A program made the position numbers and the translations under genes. The notes below the pieces were generated by a model, which saw nothing but the letters and a program-made list of their open reading frames with translations, was not told the DNA's origin and ran no database searches. Shown here piece after piece: positions 37,340 to 49,253 of a stretch of 64,000 nucleotides of DNA. The stretch is from Fratercula arctica (taxonomy: Eukaryota; Chordata; Aves; Charadriiformes; Alcidae), in assembly GCA_947846985.1 (NCBI GenBank), contig CANTUZ010000005.1:4324001-4388000 (forward strand). Reading direction: 5' to 3'. Positions within the stretch are counted from its first letter, which is position 1. Each line of letters begins with the position of its first letter.

Positions 37340-37786
37340 CACAGGTCCAGAGGAGGGCCACAAAGATGATCAGAGGGATGGAGCTCCTCTGCTTGAGAGA
37401 GCTGGGGTTGTTCAGCCTGGAGAAGAGAAACCTCCGGGGATACCTTACAGCCCCTTCCAGTACCTAAAGGGGGCCTACAGGAAATCTGGGGAGGGACTCT
37501 TGATGAGGGAGTAGAGCGATAAGACAAGGGGTAATGGTTTTAAACTGAAAGAGGAGAGATTTAGATTGGATATTAGGAAGAAATTCTTGGCTGTGAGGGT
37601 GGTGAGCCCCTGGCCCAGGTTGCCCAGAGAAGCTGTGGCTGCCCCATCCCTGGAGGGGTTCAAGGCCAGGCTGGATGGGGCTTGGAGCAGCCTGGTCTGG
37701 TGGGAGGTGTCCCTGCCCAGGGCAGGGGGTTGGAACTAGGTGATCTTTAAGGTCCCTTCCAACCCAAACCAGTCTATGATTCTATT
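37340..37786 (+). mobile_element. CR1 LINE 3' end, longest copy
   Basis: About 450 bases of avian CR1: GGTCCAGAGGAGGGCCACAA, AGATGATCAGAGGGATGG, GGGGTTGTTCAGCCTGGAGA, CCTTCCAGTACCTAAAGGG, GAAATCTGGGGAGGGACTCT, GACAAGGGGTAATGG, CCAGGTTGCCCAGAGAAGCT, CCCTGCCCAGGGCAGGGGG and a tail TCTATGATTCTATTG. A short stretch seems deleted between CTCCTCTGC and TTGAGAGAGC, where CR1 normally has a GAGGACAGGCTG-like segment. The GGGAGGTGTCCCTGCCCA wording sets it apart from the copies at 18676 and 49253. It starts in the region of the reverse-transcriptase C-terminus and 3' UTR, so there is no functional protein; the 155-codon antisense frame over it (37060-37527) is an artefact. Confidence 0.95.
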
Positions 37787-38295
37787 GTGTGTGCAAATTC
37801 TCGCATATCTCACAAGAGGTGAAACGACTTTCTTACTCACTGCCAGACATTCAAATAAAAAATGCAAAAATTGGTCTCCCCCCCCCCAATTCATTACCAG
37901 GAAAATATCTGCACTGGTATGAATAACGCCTGGTGTTGCAGTACTGGATTTACGGTAGGTTAGGTCCTGCTAAGCAAATACGAATAGAAACCGTTGCAAA
38001 CCACTCATGTTGTACTAAGTTTGAAACTTAGGAAACCCCCCCTAAGTTAAATGTATTGTCAATGGTTTCCCTCATAGCCCAGATGGTACAGCCTGGGGAA
38101 ATCCTATATCATACCCATAGAAATACTCAGGGAGTAAACAGAAATGTTGGAGTGCTTTCCTCCCTCCCCACACCGCACAGGAGCAGAAAAAGGAGTGGAA
38201 TTTCAGTGGACACTTTTATTTCTGTGCTGTTACATAATTGCCCAGTGCCTTTGCCGAGTTCCTCCCACCTCCAGCAGGATCAAACCTATTCTAGG
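37787..38295. other. Non-coding DNA with C10 run
   Basis: C10 at 37878-37887. No gene or dispersed repeat recognised. Confidence 0.5.
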
Positions 38296-38390
38296 CTGGG
38301 AAACTGAGACAGAGAAAAGGTATGTGACTTGCTCACGGCTACACAGCAAACCAATGGCGGAGGTGGGAGGAGAACGTACAGGTCCTGACA
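38296..38390 (+). repeat. MIR-like SINE fragment
   Basis: GGGAAACTGAGACAGAGAAA, GGTATGTGACTTGCTCACGG, CTACACAGCAAACCAATGGC and GGAGGTGGGAGGAGAACG reproduce the well-known MIR/CORE-SINE core (GGAAACTGAGGCACAGAGA..GTGACTTGCCCAAGGTCACAC) with modest divergence. It is the clearest MIR-like copy of the window. Confidence 0.75.
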
Positions 38391-41300
38391 GAGCTGCTGA
38401 TGAAGCCCTACAAGGCTCCACATTCCTGCCATTCCTTGCACATACTTTTTAAAACCTGAAATGTTGCTGCATCACAGGCTGACCATCCGACTCCATGCAC
38501 CACCTGCTTCTTAATGACCGCTTCGCCGTCCAGGGTGCACAAACAGACACTGCAGCTATTTCTTGCCTTTGTTTCAAGATGATTTAAGATGTCTGGAAAT
38601 CGTGCCCATCATGCCCAGCATATTCACTGACCAGTGATTTTTCTTTTTGGTAGCCTTCCCTAACCACAGGCCTCATTTAAGCGTCATCAACTGAGTCTCC
38701 TATTCTTTTAAAATTCTGCAGTAGATTCCATTTACTAATACTAACAGGAAATCCCATGAATCTGCCTCATGCCCTTTCACTGACTTCACAAATCCAATTG
38801 ATACAGATAGAGCCAATTTCTGAAACTGCAGCTGTCCACACTTACAAAGCTCTGACTGTTAGATAAGAAAGTGCCAGCTGGAACAAGAAGTTTCTCCTAC
38901 TACTAGATGCCACACTCTTAGCCAAGCGGGCAGCTGTCAGCTTGGGTGGCAGCAAAGCTGCATAAATGGGAAACCCTTAGATCCAGTCCCTTATGCTCAC
39001 CTTAAAGCAACTGAAAAGTCCCACAACAGGAAAAGTGAGCAAAGCTCAGTCCCAGAAGAATGCAATTGCCCTCATCCCTGAGTTTCCAATTACCTCTACA
39101 TAACATTGCATCCCTTATAGACCATAGTAAGGTTGGGCCAAAAAGCTGTGCTGGCCCGTCTTTTGATCTGAGAAGGGCCACGGCCTCAGCTTCACTGAAA
39201 GAGAAGCTAAGGGTCTCCTCAAGTCTGAGCAGTGTTTGGCAATTCACAGAGTTAATACATGGGTTTATGATGATTTTCACTGATGGTTTTAAATCTTGCA
39301 TGAGTTTTAATCTGCATGTGATTACAGATCCCAAGAGGTTTTAATAAACAGATCATAGGCACTAAACTGGGAAGAGGGAATGGGCACAGTGGTTGACTCC
39401 ACCACCCTCAACCCAGCTGAGTCAAAGGGGAAACGTGGATCGTCTTTCACTGTGTGGTCAGCAGAAAATAGCTTGCCCCAGCCCAGCCTCCCCATGCCAG
39501 GAGACAGTGAAGGAGAGCAGAGCCAGAGGCTCCTTCCTGAGGGGTCTCCTGAGCCAGGGTATTGAGGCATCACCTCCACCTTGAGGCTGTATATAATGTC
39601 AGAATATAAATGGATATATTTGCACCTGATACTAATAGCAATTTGTGCTATACTTTGAAAGTGGATTTGAAGTGAAATGGGCATTCACTTTCAGAGAGTG
39701 GGCCTAATCCTTTGTCCTCCACAATTACTCCATGAAGTGTCTCTTCTATGTGCCACCAAGTCTTTCTGCAGGCTGTGTCTCGTGGCCACCTGGCTGAGTA
39801 TTGGGAAAACAATTTAACAATCCTTTGTGGATCCCTACTTCACCTACCCTTGGTCCAGTATGTGAATAAGCATAACAAGTATGAAAACAGACGTGTCATT
39901 GATCATACTCAACCAATTCCATCAGTGGCTTCCTGTTCTAAAACCAATGGCACATCATGGCTCACTGCTCTTTGCTGGGGAAGGAAGCGGGACTCGGCTG
40001 GTTTGAGGCACCACAGTGGGGCAAAGCACAGACGTCCTATTTCTCCAGACAGTCAAAACTGCTCTGTTTTTTCCCCACGGCTTCCCTTTGGCAAATAGGA
40101 TAAACATGACAGTGAAAGAGGCTCTCCAGCTCTTTAAATGAACTCTCTATAGAGCCACTGAAAACAACTCCAGAACGTAATTTCTGTGGAATTCCCTCCT
40201 TACATTGGAGATATTTATTTATTGATTTATTTGTGAGGTTATTGAATCTCAATTCAAAAGATGTTAAGAAATACTGACAAATGTTTTACAAGACTGTACA
40301 TCTTCAGTGAACCTTTAAAAGATACAAACAACTTTGTTTCTTCTCTAAGGTAACATAGCTGCCTCTTGGAAAATGTTTATATGCCCATCCGTTCAATTTT
40401 GCAGTTTTCCTATTTCTGAATCCTTCCTCTGCTTTTCTGGAGATATCTCAGTGCCAATCTCTCTCCTCCCTCATCCCCACATCAGCCACTGAGAGAGAAT
40501 TTTTGAAAGAGTTTGTAAGCCTTACCCTTTGCATACAGACTTTCTTGAGGTTTTTAATCTCTTTAACGTTCCTCCTAGAAAAGGATCTTTTCAAAAGCAT
40601 CTTTTCTACTTGGTAAATAGCATCAGTTGAATACAAAAATGAACAGAAATTCTTCAGTGCCTTAGGATAAGTTGGGAAGAACATTAAAACAGTAGCCTTC
40701 AATAACTTTGAATTATCCATGGGAAGCTCTAGTATCAGCAGGAAAATAACGAAGTGATTTGATCTACTGTAATAGACAGACAGACAGATAGGTAGGTACG
40801 TATCATTAGGTTTCAGAGATCTTAAGACACTAAGAAGAATGGGCAGCCCATACATCTGATTCTAAAGCCCAGAATTCATAAAAGCACTGAAAAAAATCCA
40901 TAAATATATATATTTAAAAAATAGCTCTCCATTTGAGTGAAGAAAAATTGGACTTTTTTTTTTTAAAAGTAAAATACTGCATAAACCCATTTGTGAAGAT
41001 ACTTTGGCACCCATAATTCTATATTGATTTTGCTCTTTGTCCTCACACTCTTCTTTACTATAACTTCCTGAATGGGAAAAGGATCTTCAGGAAAAAGCTA
41101 GCAGAAAAATAAACAAATAAATAAAAAAGTAGGAATTAAAATCCAAACAGTAAATACAACACTCAGGACTTTTTTTAATGGAAACTTTATATATGGATCC
41201 ATGCAAGTTACGCATACGGAAAGCAGACTGTGGCTTTGTGGGCTTCTTAATATAAATATCCCTGACATAAAAATTACTATTCTAGAAGTTTTTGTGGAAG

Positions 41301-43358
41301 GATCGGAAAAAAGCTCCTCGTATGCAGACCTATGTAAACTGTCTAATGACTAGGGAGAGAGTGTTCGGATAGAAGCTGTCTTCCCCACCCCCCACCCCCC
41401 TTTGCAGACTTCTGTCTCATTTTGTAAAACTGATTTGCTGTGTTGTTTCAGAGGGGGCAGCTGAGCAATCCGTTTCACTGCCTCCCTTTCCCATGGAACA
41501 AATCCCCCCCAGCCCTCCTGCTGCATCCTGACAGAAACTGCAGGCCTTTCTTCGCTGAATTCTTTCAATAATGCTGTAATTGCAACATTAGGAGAAACAA
41601 TTAGGACTAAAGGGAGCTGCTTCTGTATGCCAGATCTGCTTAATAACTTAATTAAATAAACAGAAATATAATTATAATGTAAATATTTCCTTTCTTTAAT
41701 TCCTAGACATCCTGAGAGAGAGAATGTTGCTGAAATGATGTAAAATTATTGAAAACCTTTTCAGTTCCTCCACACTTAAAAACCATTTCACTGTCTTCCC
41801 ACGCCTACCCACTTGTAATATTCCACTTTTAAGATTTCAGAACCATCTATCAGACAGAGAAAAATGCATCCTTGGAAATGAATACCCCAGATAGTCAAAA
41901 GTGTTTATAATTGAAAAGGAACCATGAGGAGTAAATTGCTCTGTAATTTATAACTGCAGATTTCCTTCCTCAAATTATTTTCATTCAGCAGTTTTCTCTG
42001 AGAACTTTTAGTTTCAAATGTTTTTGAAAAAATGCAAGAGGCGCTGGGATCATATTGTCTTTTGGCACGTACACAGCCACTCAGAGACGATGACCTTACC
42101 TTATGGCCTTACATTGAATAAACTCGAATGGCTTCAATACGTTTACTCATGGTTTACATCTGTTCATCTGAGACCACGCTTAAATTTATCATCAAAAGAT
42201 TATTCCCCCTCTGTTGTCATTGAGGAATTTTCTTCAGTTTCAGCACAAAAAAAATCTGAAAACAACCTGTTACTCCCAGTTATTCAGAAAAAATAATAAC
42301 AACCTAATCAGTGAGAGTGATACAACTCTGAAACAGCAGCACAGGCGATACCACCCCAGTTCAAGCATTACGAAAAATCTCTCTAAACTAGTAAGAGTAA
42401 TAATAAAATGTTTCCTTCAAATTAGGAATAAAACTCCTACTGCTAGCTGGATATGACTCCCAATTACAGTGATTTTAGCTTTGCTCTTTATCTGTCAGCA
42501 CTGCTAACAGTGAAAGCCAGAGTGTAAATGTACAAACCCACCTAATGCTGACTCCTGACTAACACAAGCTTGAGTTTCTTGGGGACTTTTCATGCAGAAG
42601 CCTCCAAGAGCTCCTGAACCTAAGCAAGACACTCAAAAATTCCCAGGGAACAAAAGAAACAGCAAGTCACAGTTGCAATAATTATGGCCAAACCAGATTT
42701 TTCTGGCAACTTCTTCCTTCATTTCACAATCTAGACCCATGTTTGCCATCTGGCAGTCTCCATCCCACTCTTTTTCATATATGCATACGACTTAATCTTA
42801 TATGCCACAAAATATGCAGTAATTTTCTGTCTGATGTCTCCTCTGATTGCCCCAGATCCACGTGTGGCCTAGTGACCTCCTAAATCAACTCAACATGCAT
42901 GCTAGAATACACTGTGCCAGCAAACGGTTATGCCATTAACTACGTTTCTCGGCTGCAGAATGCAAGACGCAGGTGTGTATTGTGTGTTTAGGAAGAAGCA
43001 CAGAAGATGACTTCATGCCATACTTTGGAAGGAGGATGTAAAAGAGTTCAGACAGCTAATGCTGATAGAGGGAAGGACAAGCTCTGCTCCATGAAAGGAA
43101 GGAAGATCGTAGGTTACTGCTGAAATTCACATGACCTATTTGATAAAGCTGCAGCAACCACATTCCTCTAACAGCAGTTAGCACACACAAGAACGCATGG
43201 GAGAGAGCTCTCAGCTGGCAAACACTCCAGTGACAGCTCCCCCTCACTGCTGCCGAAAGAGGCCCTCTTGTCCCTCAGTCACACAGCCTGTCAGCTTTCA
43301 CACAGCAAACAACTTTCTTTTTAGGATCAGTTCATAGCATGCCCTTGTTTATCCTTAC
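38391..43358. other. Unique non-coding DNA
   Basis: About 5 kb. A short (AGAC)n tract lies at 40774-40788, followed by TAGGTAGGTACG. A patch at 39360-39590 is GC-richer and ends in a TATATAA word but shows no gene structure I can support. The 135-codon frame at 40448-40855 (-) is unrecognised. The AT-rich stretch at about 41570-41700, with CTTAATTAAATAAAC, could be conserved but this was not tested. Confidence 0.5.
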
Positions 43359-43660
43359 TATTGTTATTATCACATAGTGCCCAAATGTGCCATTCAGAGC
43401 CTCAACGCTCATATGCCAACTGCTGTACAAACACACGGGGACTCATGACCTGTACAACAAGAAATCGGCCTTCTTGCTTCTACTGTGTTTCCATATGCAG
43501 GCACCTCAGCCCCAGCTGAAGTCCAAAGGGGCTTTACAAGGAGCAGAGCTGCAGGTTCAGGAGTTAATTAGAGATTACAGACACACCAAAAGGGAGCAAG
43601 GAAGAACAGAAACAAAACTGATTAAACCCAGTGTTGATACAGACCAGCAGCATGCATAAC
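43359..43660. repeat. Ancient amniote SINE/LINE-type repeat
   Basis: TATTGTTATTATCACATAGT, GCCCAAATGTGCCATTCAGA, GCCTCAACG, GCTGTACAAACACACGG and then, after a diverged middle, AGAGATTACAGACACACC, GGGAGCAAGGAAGAACAGAA and GATACAGACCAGCAGCATGC follow the order of a widespread old amniote repeat (TTATTATTTATTA..GAGCCCC..GCTGTACAAACACA). Divergence is high and the middle portion may include unrelated sequence. Confidence 0.6.
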
Positions 43661-45199
43661 CTTATGGCTGCAAATTGGTTTAACATAAAAAAACCATGAA
43701 ACACCTTCATAGAAAACATGCTTATTCACAATTCCCTGTTCCTTTAACATTCATCTCCTTGTCTTCAGAAAAAGTGATCCTGGGCTTACTGTTGCTTGCA
43801 TCTTTCCCCTCTTCGATCTTATTCTTGTTTTTACTTAATGCTCTTAATTCCTTAAAAATAAAAGTTTATATTTATCTATATAGTTATACACACATATTCC
43901 ACTCAATTTCCTCAGGATATGACTCTTCCATGCTGCATAAACTTCCTTCCCTAGACCTCTCTAGCTCTATCATTCTTTTTGCTACTGTCCAGGGTGCAGC
44001 TGTCAGGGGCAGGAAGCCCCAGACTCTCCTGCTCGTACACAGATTGATCAAGGTCAGGAAAAGGGTAGCCAGGACTTGCTGCCTCCCACCCTCTCAAACA
44101 TTTTGCATCAAAACAAACAAGTCCCCAAATAGCCCGGTGAGCTTTCCAATGCAGAATGCTTCAATGAAGTAGTTGGTGTATTAATGTACGACCCATCTCT
44201 GGCAAGGACATCAGGTTATGGCCCTCCTGGAGCTGGCAGAAGGCTGAGTGATGGGCAGAGGAAACTCAGGTGACCACCCCTAACACATAAAAACTGCAGT
44301 GGGTAATCATGGTGATGACGTTTCTTATACACGAAGGCTTCAAGAGATAAAATGGATATGCCTGCATATTGCAGTTGCTATATTATTTTAAATAATTAAT
44401 TAAAAATGAGATTAGATAAGAAGTAACTTATCTACATTATATATACAACCTGTTCAGCACTCCTAATTTCCAAAGACTTGCAGATACATGCTTAGATTAA
44501 AACCTGGATTTTCTTTTTCCCTTAATCAATTTTCCTTTAACTTGGAATAGAGAACTAGAGAATGAATACAACAAGTGGCATAGAAAAGTTAAATAAGATG
44601 AAATTATGTGTGTTCTCACTCATTCTGTCAATATACTATGCACGGGAGAAAAAAAAAAACCTACAAAAAATGTTTCATGGTTGTTAGTGTTTTTCCTCAA
44701 GTTTCTAAAGGTTGATTTTTGGAGCCCTCTCATAATAAGATTAGGAGAAACTGATGTTGAAATGCTAACTGAAAGAAGGCAATTTTATGAACAGATTTGG
44801 AGAAAAAGGATAACGTAGCTATGCTGACTGCAGAGAGACTGAGGCATGGAGAGATGCATGAAATTCAAAAGAATCGTCTTAAATCTAAGTGTTCATCAAA
44901 ATATCTCACATAAATGAATCATCACAGTTTCTGAAGGGTGAAAAATTGCCATTCAGTAGAACCGGGTTTCAACTGTGAAAAGGTGAACTGGAACTGAAAT
45001 GAACTTTCCCACGCTAAAGAAAATGCTTACATCCTGCCTGGCCAGTTTTAGAGAAAGAAGTCAGCTGCAATGTTTGGATGTAGAACCAAAATTCATCAGA
45101 GTCAGGAGTTCTCTTATCCAAGGCCTTCGTTGAAACTCATTTCTATAGATAGTGTTTATGCTCAGATGACAAAACAGCATCAATAAGCATTACCAAAGA
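43661..45199. other. Unique AT-rich non-coding DNA
   Basis: A 158-codon frame at 43696-44172 (+) is the longest in the window; it is leucine/serine-rich, with a hydrophobic middle, and resembles no family. It lies in AT-rich DNA without a splice or promoter context and is judged a chance frame. Confidence 0.5.
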
Positions 45200-45286
45200 G
45201 AGATTCTGCAAAGAGTCTTCAACTCCCCATCAATTTCATATACAATCAACGGGCATCACAAACTTTACACTTTGCAGGATTTCACC
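45200..45286. repeat. Ancient amniote interspersed repeat
   Basis: GAGATTCTGCAAAGAGTCTT, CCCCATCAATTTCATATACA, ATCAACGGGCATCACAAAC and TTTGCAGGATTTCACCC resemble an old element whose centre reads CCCATTGACTTCAATGGG and whose edge reads TTTGCAGGATCNGGCCC. Heavily diverged. Confidence 0.4.
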
Positions 45287-45792
45287 CACCCTGAGCAAAC
45301 ACCACTGAGAAAATAAAGAACAAAAATCTCTAATTTCTATCAAAGTTTAAGTATCTGCATCTCCTTTTGTAATCTCAAAACCCTAAGAAGCGTGCAATCT
45401 TGTCATTGGAGCAATAGGATAATTATTATAGCACAAAACTGTTAAAAGTAAAACTGTCCTCTCTTTCCCTTTGATGTTGAAAGAAGAATAATTAATTCAA
45501 AGACATGCAAAAATTAGTGGAATTTAAAATACCAAACAAATGTAGTCTAGTCTTGTCAGATACAGTGTGCCTTTTATAAGACATTTCCTAGCTTGCCCAA
45601 CCACAATGGAGCCCCCACAGCTTTTTCAGATCTACTCTCCAGGGTAGTCAGATTATCCTAGAGTACAGCAGCATAATTAAACCACACCAATTAAAACGGA
45701 TGTGACTTAAAGGACTCTTTTCTAAAGCATTGCCCTCTATCAACTGGCTCACAAGCCATGCAGAACATAAAACATAGCATCTCAAAAAAACC

Positions 45793-45813
45793 AAAAAAAA
45801 AAAAAAAAAAAAA
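45793..45813. repeat. A21 homopolymer
   Basis: Twenty-one A followed by GGGAGGGAGAGG. The upstream bases do not resemble a transcript 3' end or a SINE, so it is read as a simple repeat rather than a retrocopy tail. Confidence 0.9.
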
Positions 45814-46089
45814 GGGAGGGAGAGGACTTCAGGATGGCATTGTATCTTAAAGATCATTCCATTGCCAAAACCCTTCTCAATAGGACAAACATGTATTTTC
45901 CCTTTGGACATAAGGTCACATATACAATTATGAGACTGTTGCCCTATAATTAGCAGAAGTACCATCAAACTAACCTACTCTTTAAGACTACGTTGGCCCA
46001 CTGAACTAATACCTCTTCAGCAGTGCCACCATGGGTCGACACAGGCCATTTGATTGCCCAGTGGCTGCACCAGACTTTCCCCTTCAGCC

Positions 46090-46425
46090 CTTGTGGATGC
46101 TCATCTCACAAATGCTAGTGCAATTTATAATTTGTACCAAGTGTATGATTGGCATTAGTAGAATGAAAACTCTTAAAACAAGACCCATTCTTTTCTAGCA
46201 CATTCCTCATTAAGCAAGTATTAATAATACAAATATTCTATTTCCATTGGGACAAACATTTTTGTAAATTGAGTTACAACTCCAGTGCTTGCCTTCTGAT
46301 GATGGTTTAGTCCCATTAATTATGCCTTGGATCCTAATTTGCTGTTATGCTAATCAATTTCTTACCCTGTGTGACAGTCTATAACTGCAATTCAGCCTAG
46401 ATTTCATCGTAGTTTCAGAAGACAG
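46090..46425. promoter_or_regulatory. Homeodomain/octamer-rich conserved-like block
   Basis: The stretch contains CAATTTATAATTTG, a TTAATTA word at 46316-46322, CCTAATTTGC, an octamer-like ATGCTAAT at 46347-46354 followed by CAATTTC, and AACTGCAATTCAG. It has little low-complexity sequence and no recognised repeat. Such composition is typical of deeply conserved vertebrate enhancers. No protein frame is present. Confidence 0.3.
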
Positions 46426-46561
46426 GATTGGAGAGCTTCAATGAATCATGGGTTTGGCATATAAAAACTGGCAGGCAAGTATTTTTGACTCCCACTACTC
46501 AAAGATCGACTTCTTTGATGCTTGGTGGCCTTCCTGTATTATGTACAGGACTGATATTTTG

Positions 46562-46601
46562 TTCCTTTTCTCTCTTTTTTTTTTTTTTCTTTTTCTTTCT
46601 T
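46562..46601. repeat. Pyrimidine tract
   Basis: Forty uninterrupted pyrimidines, mostly T with scattered C. A 3' splice site would need an AG at its end; TATAAAC follows instead, so it is read as simple sequence. Confidence 0.85.
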
Positions 46602-46802
46602 ATAAACTTAAGTTTATTAATCTTAATAACATGCTGGTTTGCTTTCAAATCTGCAAATATAATCCCTGATACAAACACCCCCAAATTATGTATTACATTG
46701 GGATTTCAATGCAATTATTAGTGTATGAGTGCTTGCATAATTGTCACTTCCTAGTACATTATTCTCTTAAAAGCTTACTGAACTAATATTCATATCTCTC
46801 CA

Positions 46803-46868
46803 CCTGGGGGTTGGACTAGATGATCTCCAGAGGTCCCTTCCAACCCCTACCATTCTGTGATTCTGTGA
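46803..46868 (+). mobile_element. CR1 LINE extreme 3' end
   Basis: CCTGGGGGTTGGACTAGATG, ATCTCCAGAGGTCCCTTCC, AACCCCTACC and the tail ATTCTGTGATTCTGTGA are essentially the CR1 consensus 3' terminus. Only about 65 bases were copied before reverse transcription stopped. The low divergence suggests a comparatively recent insertion. Confidence 0.92.
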
Positions 46869-48510
46869 ACATTCCAAAAATATCTAATGTTGTCATCATT
46901 TACAACAGACTGCCCCGAAAGCCTGGAACTTTTATGTTAATGGGGATTTTTTTCAATTCCCATTTGAAATGTCATTCCATCTCTACCACGTACCTTTAAA
47001 GATGCATCAGAGCTGCAGATTCTGTTTTAGGATTACAGAAACTAATCACCCTCTAATTCTATGAGTTAAGAGTAGGAAAGACCAGGATCAGTATTTCTAC
47101 CATTCCTTTTTGTCAGATATGTATTCACATCTGACCCAGAGAGCTTTCAATCTTACAAATTCGTTATCTGGGCAAAACAGGCAAAATTTATTTTCCTAAA
47201 ATAAAATATGGAAGCACAACTGGGCTTCAGAGTTCCACCTTTAGTTATGGAAGGTACTAGCGCAACATCAGTATGACTGCCGTGTGCACGGACCACATGT
47301 ATGGTGTACAGAAGTTGTGTCTGCCTGGTTCCATCTTAATCCATACCACATTATGGCATTATATCCCTCCTTTCCAGTACTGAATGGAAATGCACAGCTG
47401 CTCTCATGTTTGTTAAGCCCTTGTATGTTATTATATTATTTGGATTGCCAAAACATGGAATCTCCAGCCGAAGTGGCAATAGATTTTTAGTTTTGTTTTC
47501 CTTTGATAACTCCCTGATGAACTGATCAAATAATTAGTTCTCTGTGAAGGGATGATGTGTTTCATATGGGTACGACATGGGATAAAAATATTGCTTGCTC
47601 AAAGGGCATACAAGGTCTTAGAGCTGTTTAGCACTTACTCAACAAATTTGTCCCAAAGAAGTGCAATGACAAAACAGGCATTGGTTCCGGGACTGTGCTT
47701 TTATTCTTCTCATAATATAGCCACACTGCTCCTGCTCAGTTTTATGGGTTCTAGTCTGTCTTTCAAGCCAGTGGTATTTCTAGACTCCGTCAGAATTTCC
47801 TATGTAATTGGGTAAATCTCTTGACATTTTCTCTGTTCAGTCATACGGGTAAGTTAACACTCAGCAGCCAACTTGACCACTCAGAGGTGAGATGAAGCTT
47901 AACCAACTGATACTAAGTATTCTGAGGTCAGTTGATGGCGAGGATCGTGCCTGGTATTGGAAACACTTTCATAGTTTAACTACGGTAGATTTTGATTTTG
48001 GCAAATGCTGAACTAAAAGGGAGGAGCTGGGGGGGAGGAAGATGTCCCCTAAAAGTTTCCTTTCTTTTCAGTTTAGGCCTGCAGGTGACATGGTTGCACT
48101 TAGAAATTAACTCATTCACCAAAGCCATCCGAGCACCACTAACTGCAGTGGAGGCTTCTCATTTGAGACCAGCCATTGCTATTGATTCTGAGGATCATCT
48201 GATTCCCTCTAAGAGGCCCCTCCACTATTTCATAATTAAATTTTCCAGGCCTCACTAAATAGGACAGCATGACTAGAATGAAGGTAATACACAGCATATG
48301 TATTGTGAAAGCATAAAATAACAGCAGAGTTCCCTCTAACAGATAGCCGTGAATAAAGGACATTAATCATATTAAACATTAATTTGCTTTTACAACATTT
48401 TTGTTTGAGGAGCTTTCATGTTCATGTCTCTTTGGTTAACACATATCTGACTACTTTATTCATCTGATATTCATTATGGTAGGCAATCATTCTTATTATA
48501 TTTATGGTCA
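46869..48510. other. Unique AT-rich non-coding DNA
   Basis: No gene or repeat recognised. Open frames near 47284-47815 and 47992-48258 are unrecognised. Confidence 0.5.
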
Positions 48511-49253
48511 CTCAGGCTACATCTACAGTTGCACACAAAACAGTAACAGTATTCATTCCCTGGCCTTTACATCAACTAGCACAATTTGGCCACTACCATA
48601 CTATTAAACATTTTCACCCTCCAAAATAGGCTGGCCGCTTCCAGTTGGCTACTAGGAAGAGCCCATGGCTCTTCCTATCTCTCTGGCTTGCTTAGGAATT
48701 GTCTAGAGCACAAGTTGGCCCAAACCATGGCAGGGACCTTTCCAACAATGTAACACCACAGGAGAACAGGAATATTGCCCAGCTTCGTGCTATTTCCTAG
48801 CAGACAAGCTCTGTGACACTCTCCCCTCCCTAGAAAATGCATATCTTTTATTCACCCAAATTGTTCCATTAAAAAAAATACACAGTAAAAATACCATTAG
48901 CAAAAATTACTTGCATTAGCTTTTCCAAGTGTATGTGCATTAGTGTTCAAGTCAGAGTAGTGCTTTTGAAGGAACTTCCTCATTCAAATGTCCCCAAATA
49001 CCACATTTCAATTCCCATCACGCGTCAGATTAAGAGCAGGGACTCACTTCCTTTCAGGCAAAACAAAACTGGAAGGGCACTAATGCTCTCCAACAAATAG
49101 TGGACATTCATCCCACAAAACTGGTCCCACTCATAGCCAGCCCAAAGTCAAATGCCTGCAGTGTGGACAGCTTGGTCCTCCACTCAAGCCATTTCGCTCT
49201 GTAGATCTGCTCTTGTCATGCTGCACTACATGATAACATAGACATAGCCTTAG
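48511..49253. mobile_element. Candidate hAT-like non-autonomous DNA transposon
   Basis: The left end CTCAGGCTACATCTACAGTT (48511-48530) and the reverse complement of the right end, CTAAGGCTATGTCTATGTTA (49234-49253), agree at most positions, and several differences are C/T or A/G transitions expected from decay. The AGGCTATGTCTACA wording is that of old amniote hAT-like terminal repeats. The interior of about 700 bases shows no transposase frame, so it would be a non-autonomous or deleted copy. A target duplication cannot be checked on the right because a CR1 abuts the end exactly. Confidence 0.45.

Noticed and set aside
37060..37527. 155-codon frame on the minus strand
   Set aside because: About half of it runs antisense over a CR1 3' end; CR1 sequence often gives such spurious frames.
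39360..39600. GC-richer patch with a TATATAA word as promoter plus exon
   Set aside because: The TATA-like word has no initiator or downstream gene, and the frames on the two strands are equally open.
43696..44172. 158-codon open frame, the longest in the window
   Set aside because: Low-complexity hydrophobic composition, no family resemblance, no promoter, splice or conservation support; frames of this length arise by chance in 64 kb.
45793..45813. Poly-A tail of a processed retrocopy
   Set aside because: No open frame, polyadenylation signal or gene-like sequence precedes it in either orientation.
46562..46601. Polypyrimidine tract of a splice acceptor
   Set aside because: No AG closes the tract before a run of stop codons, and no exon-like frame follows.
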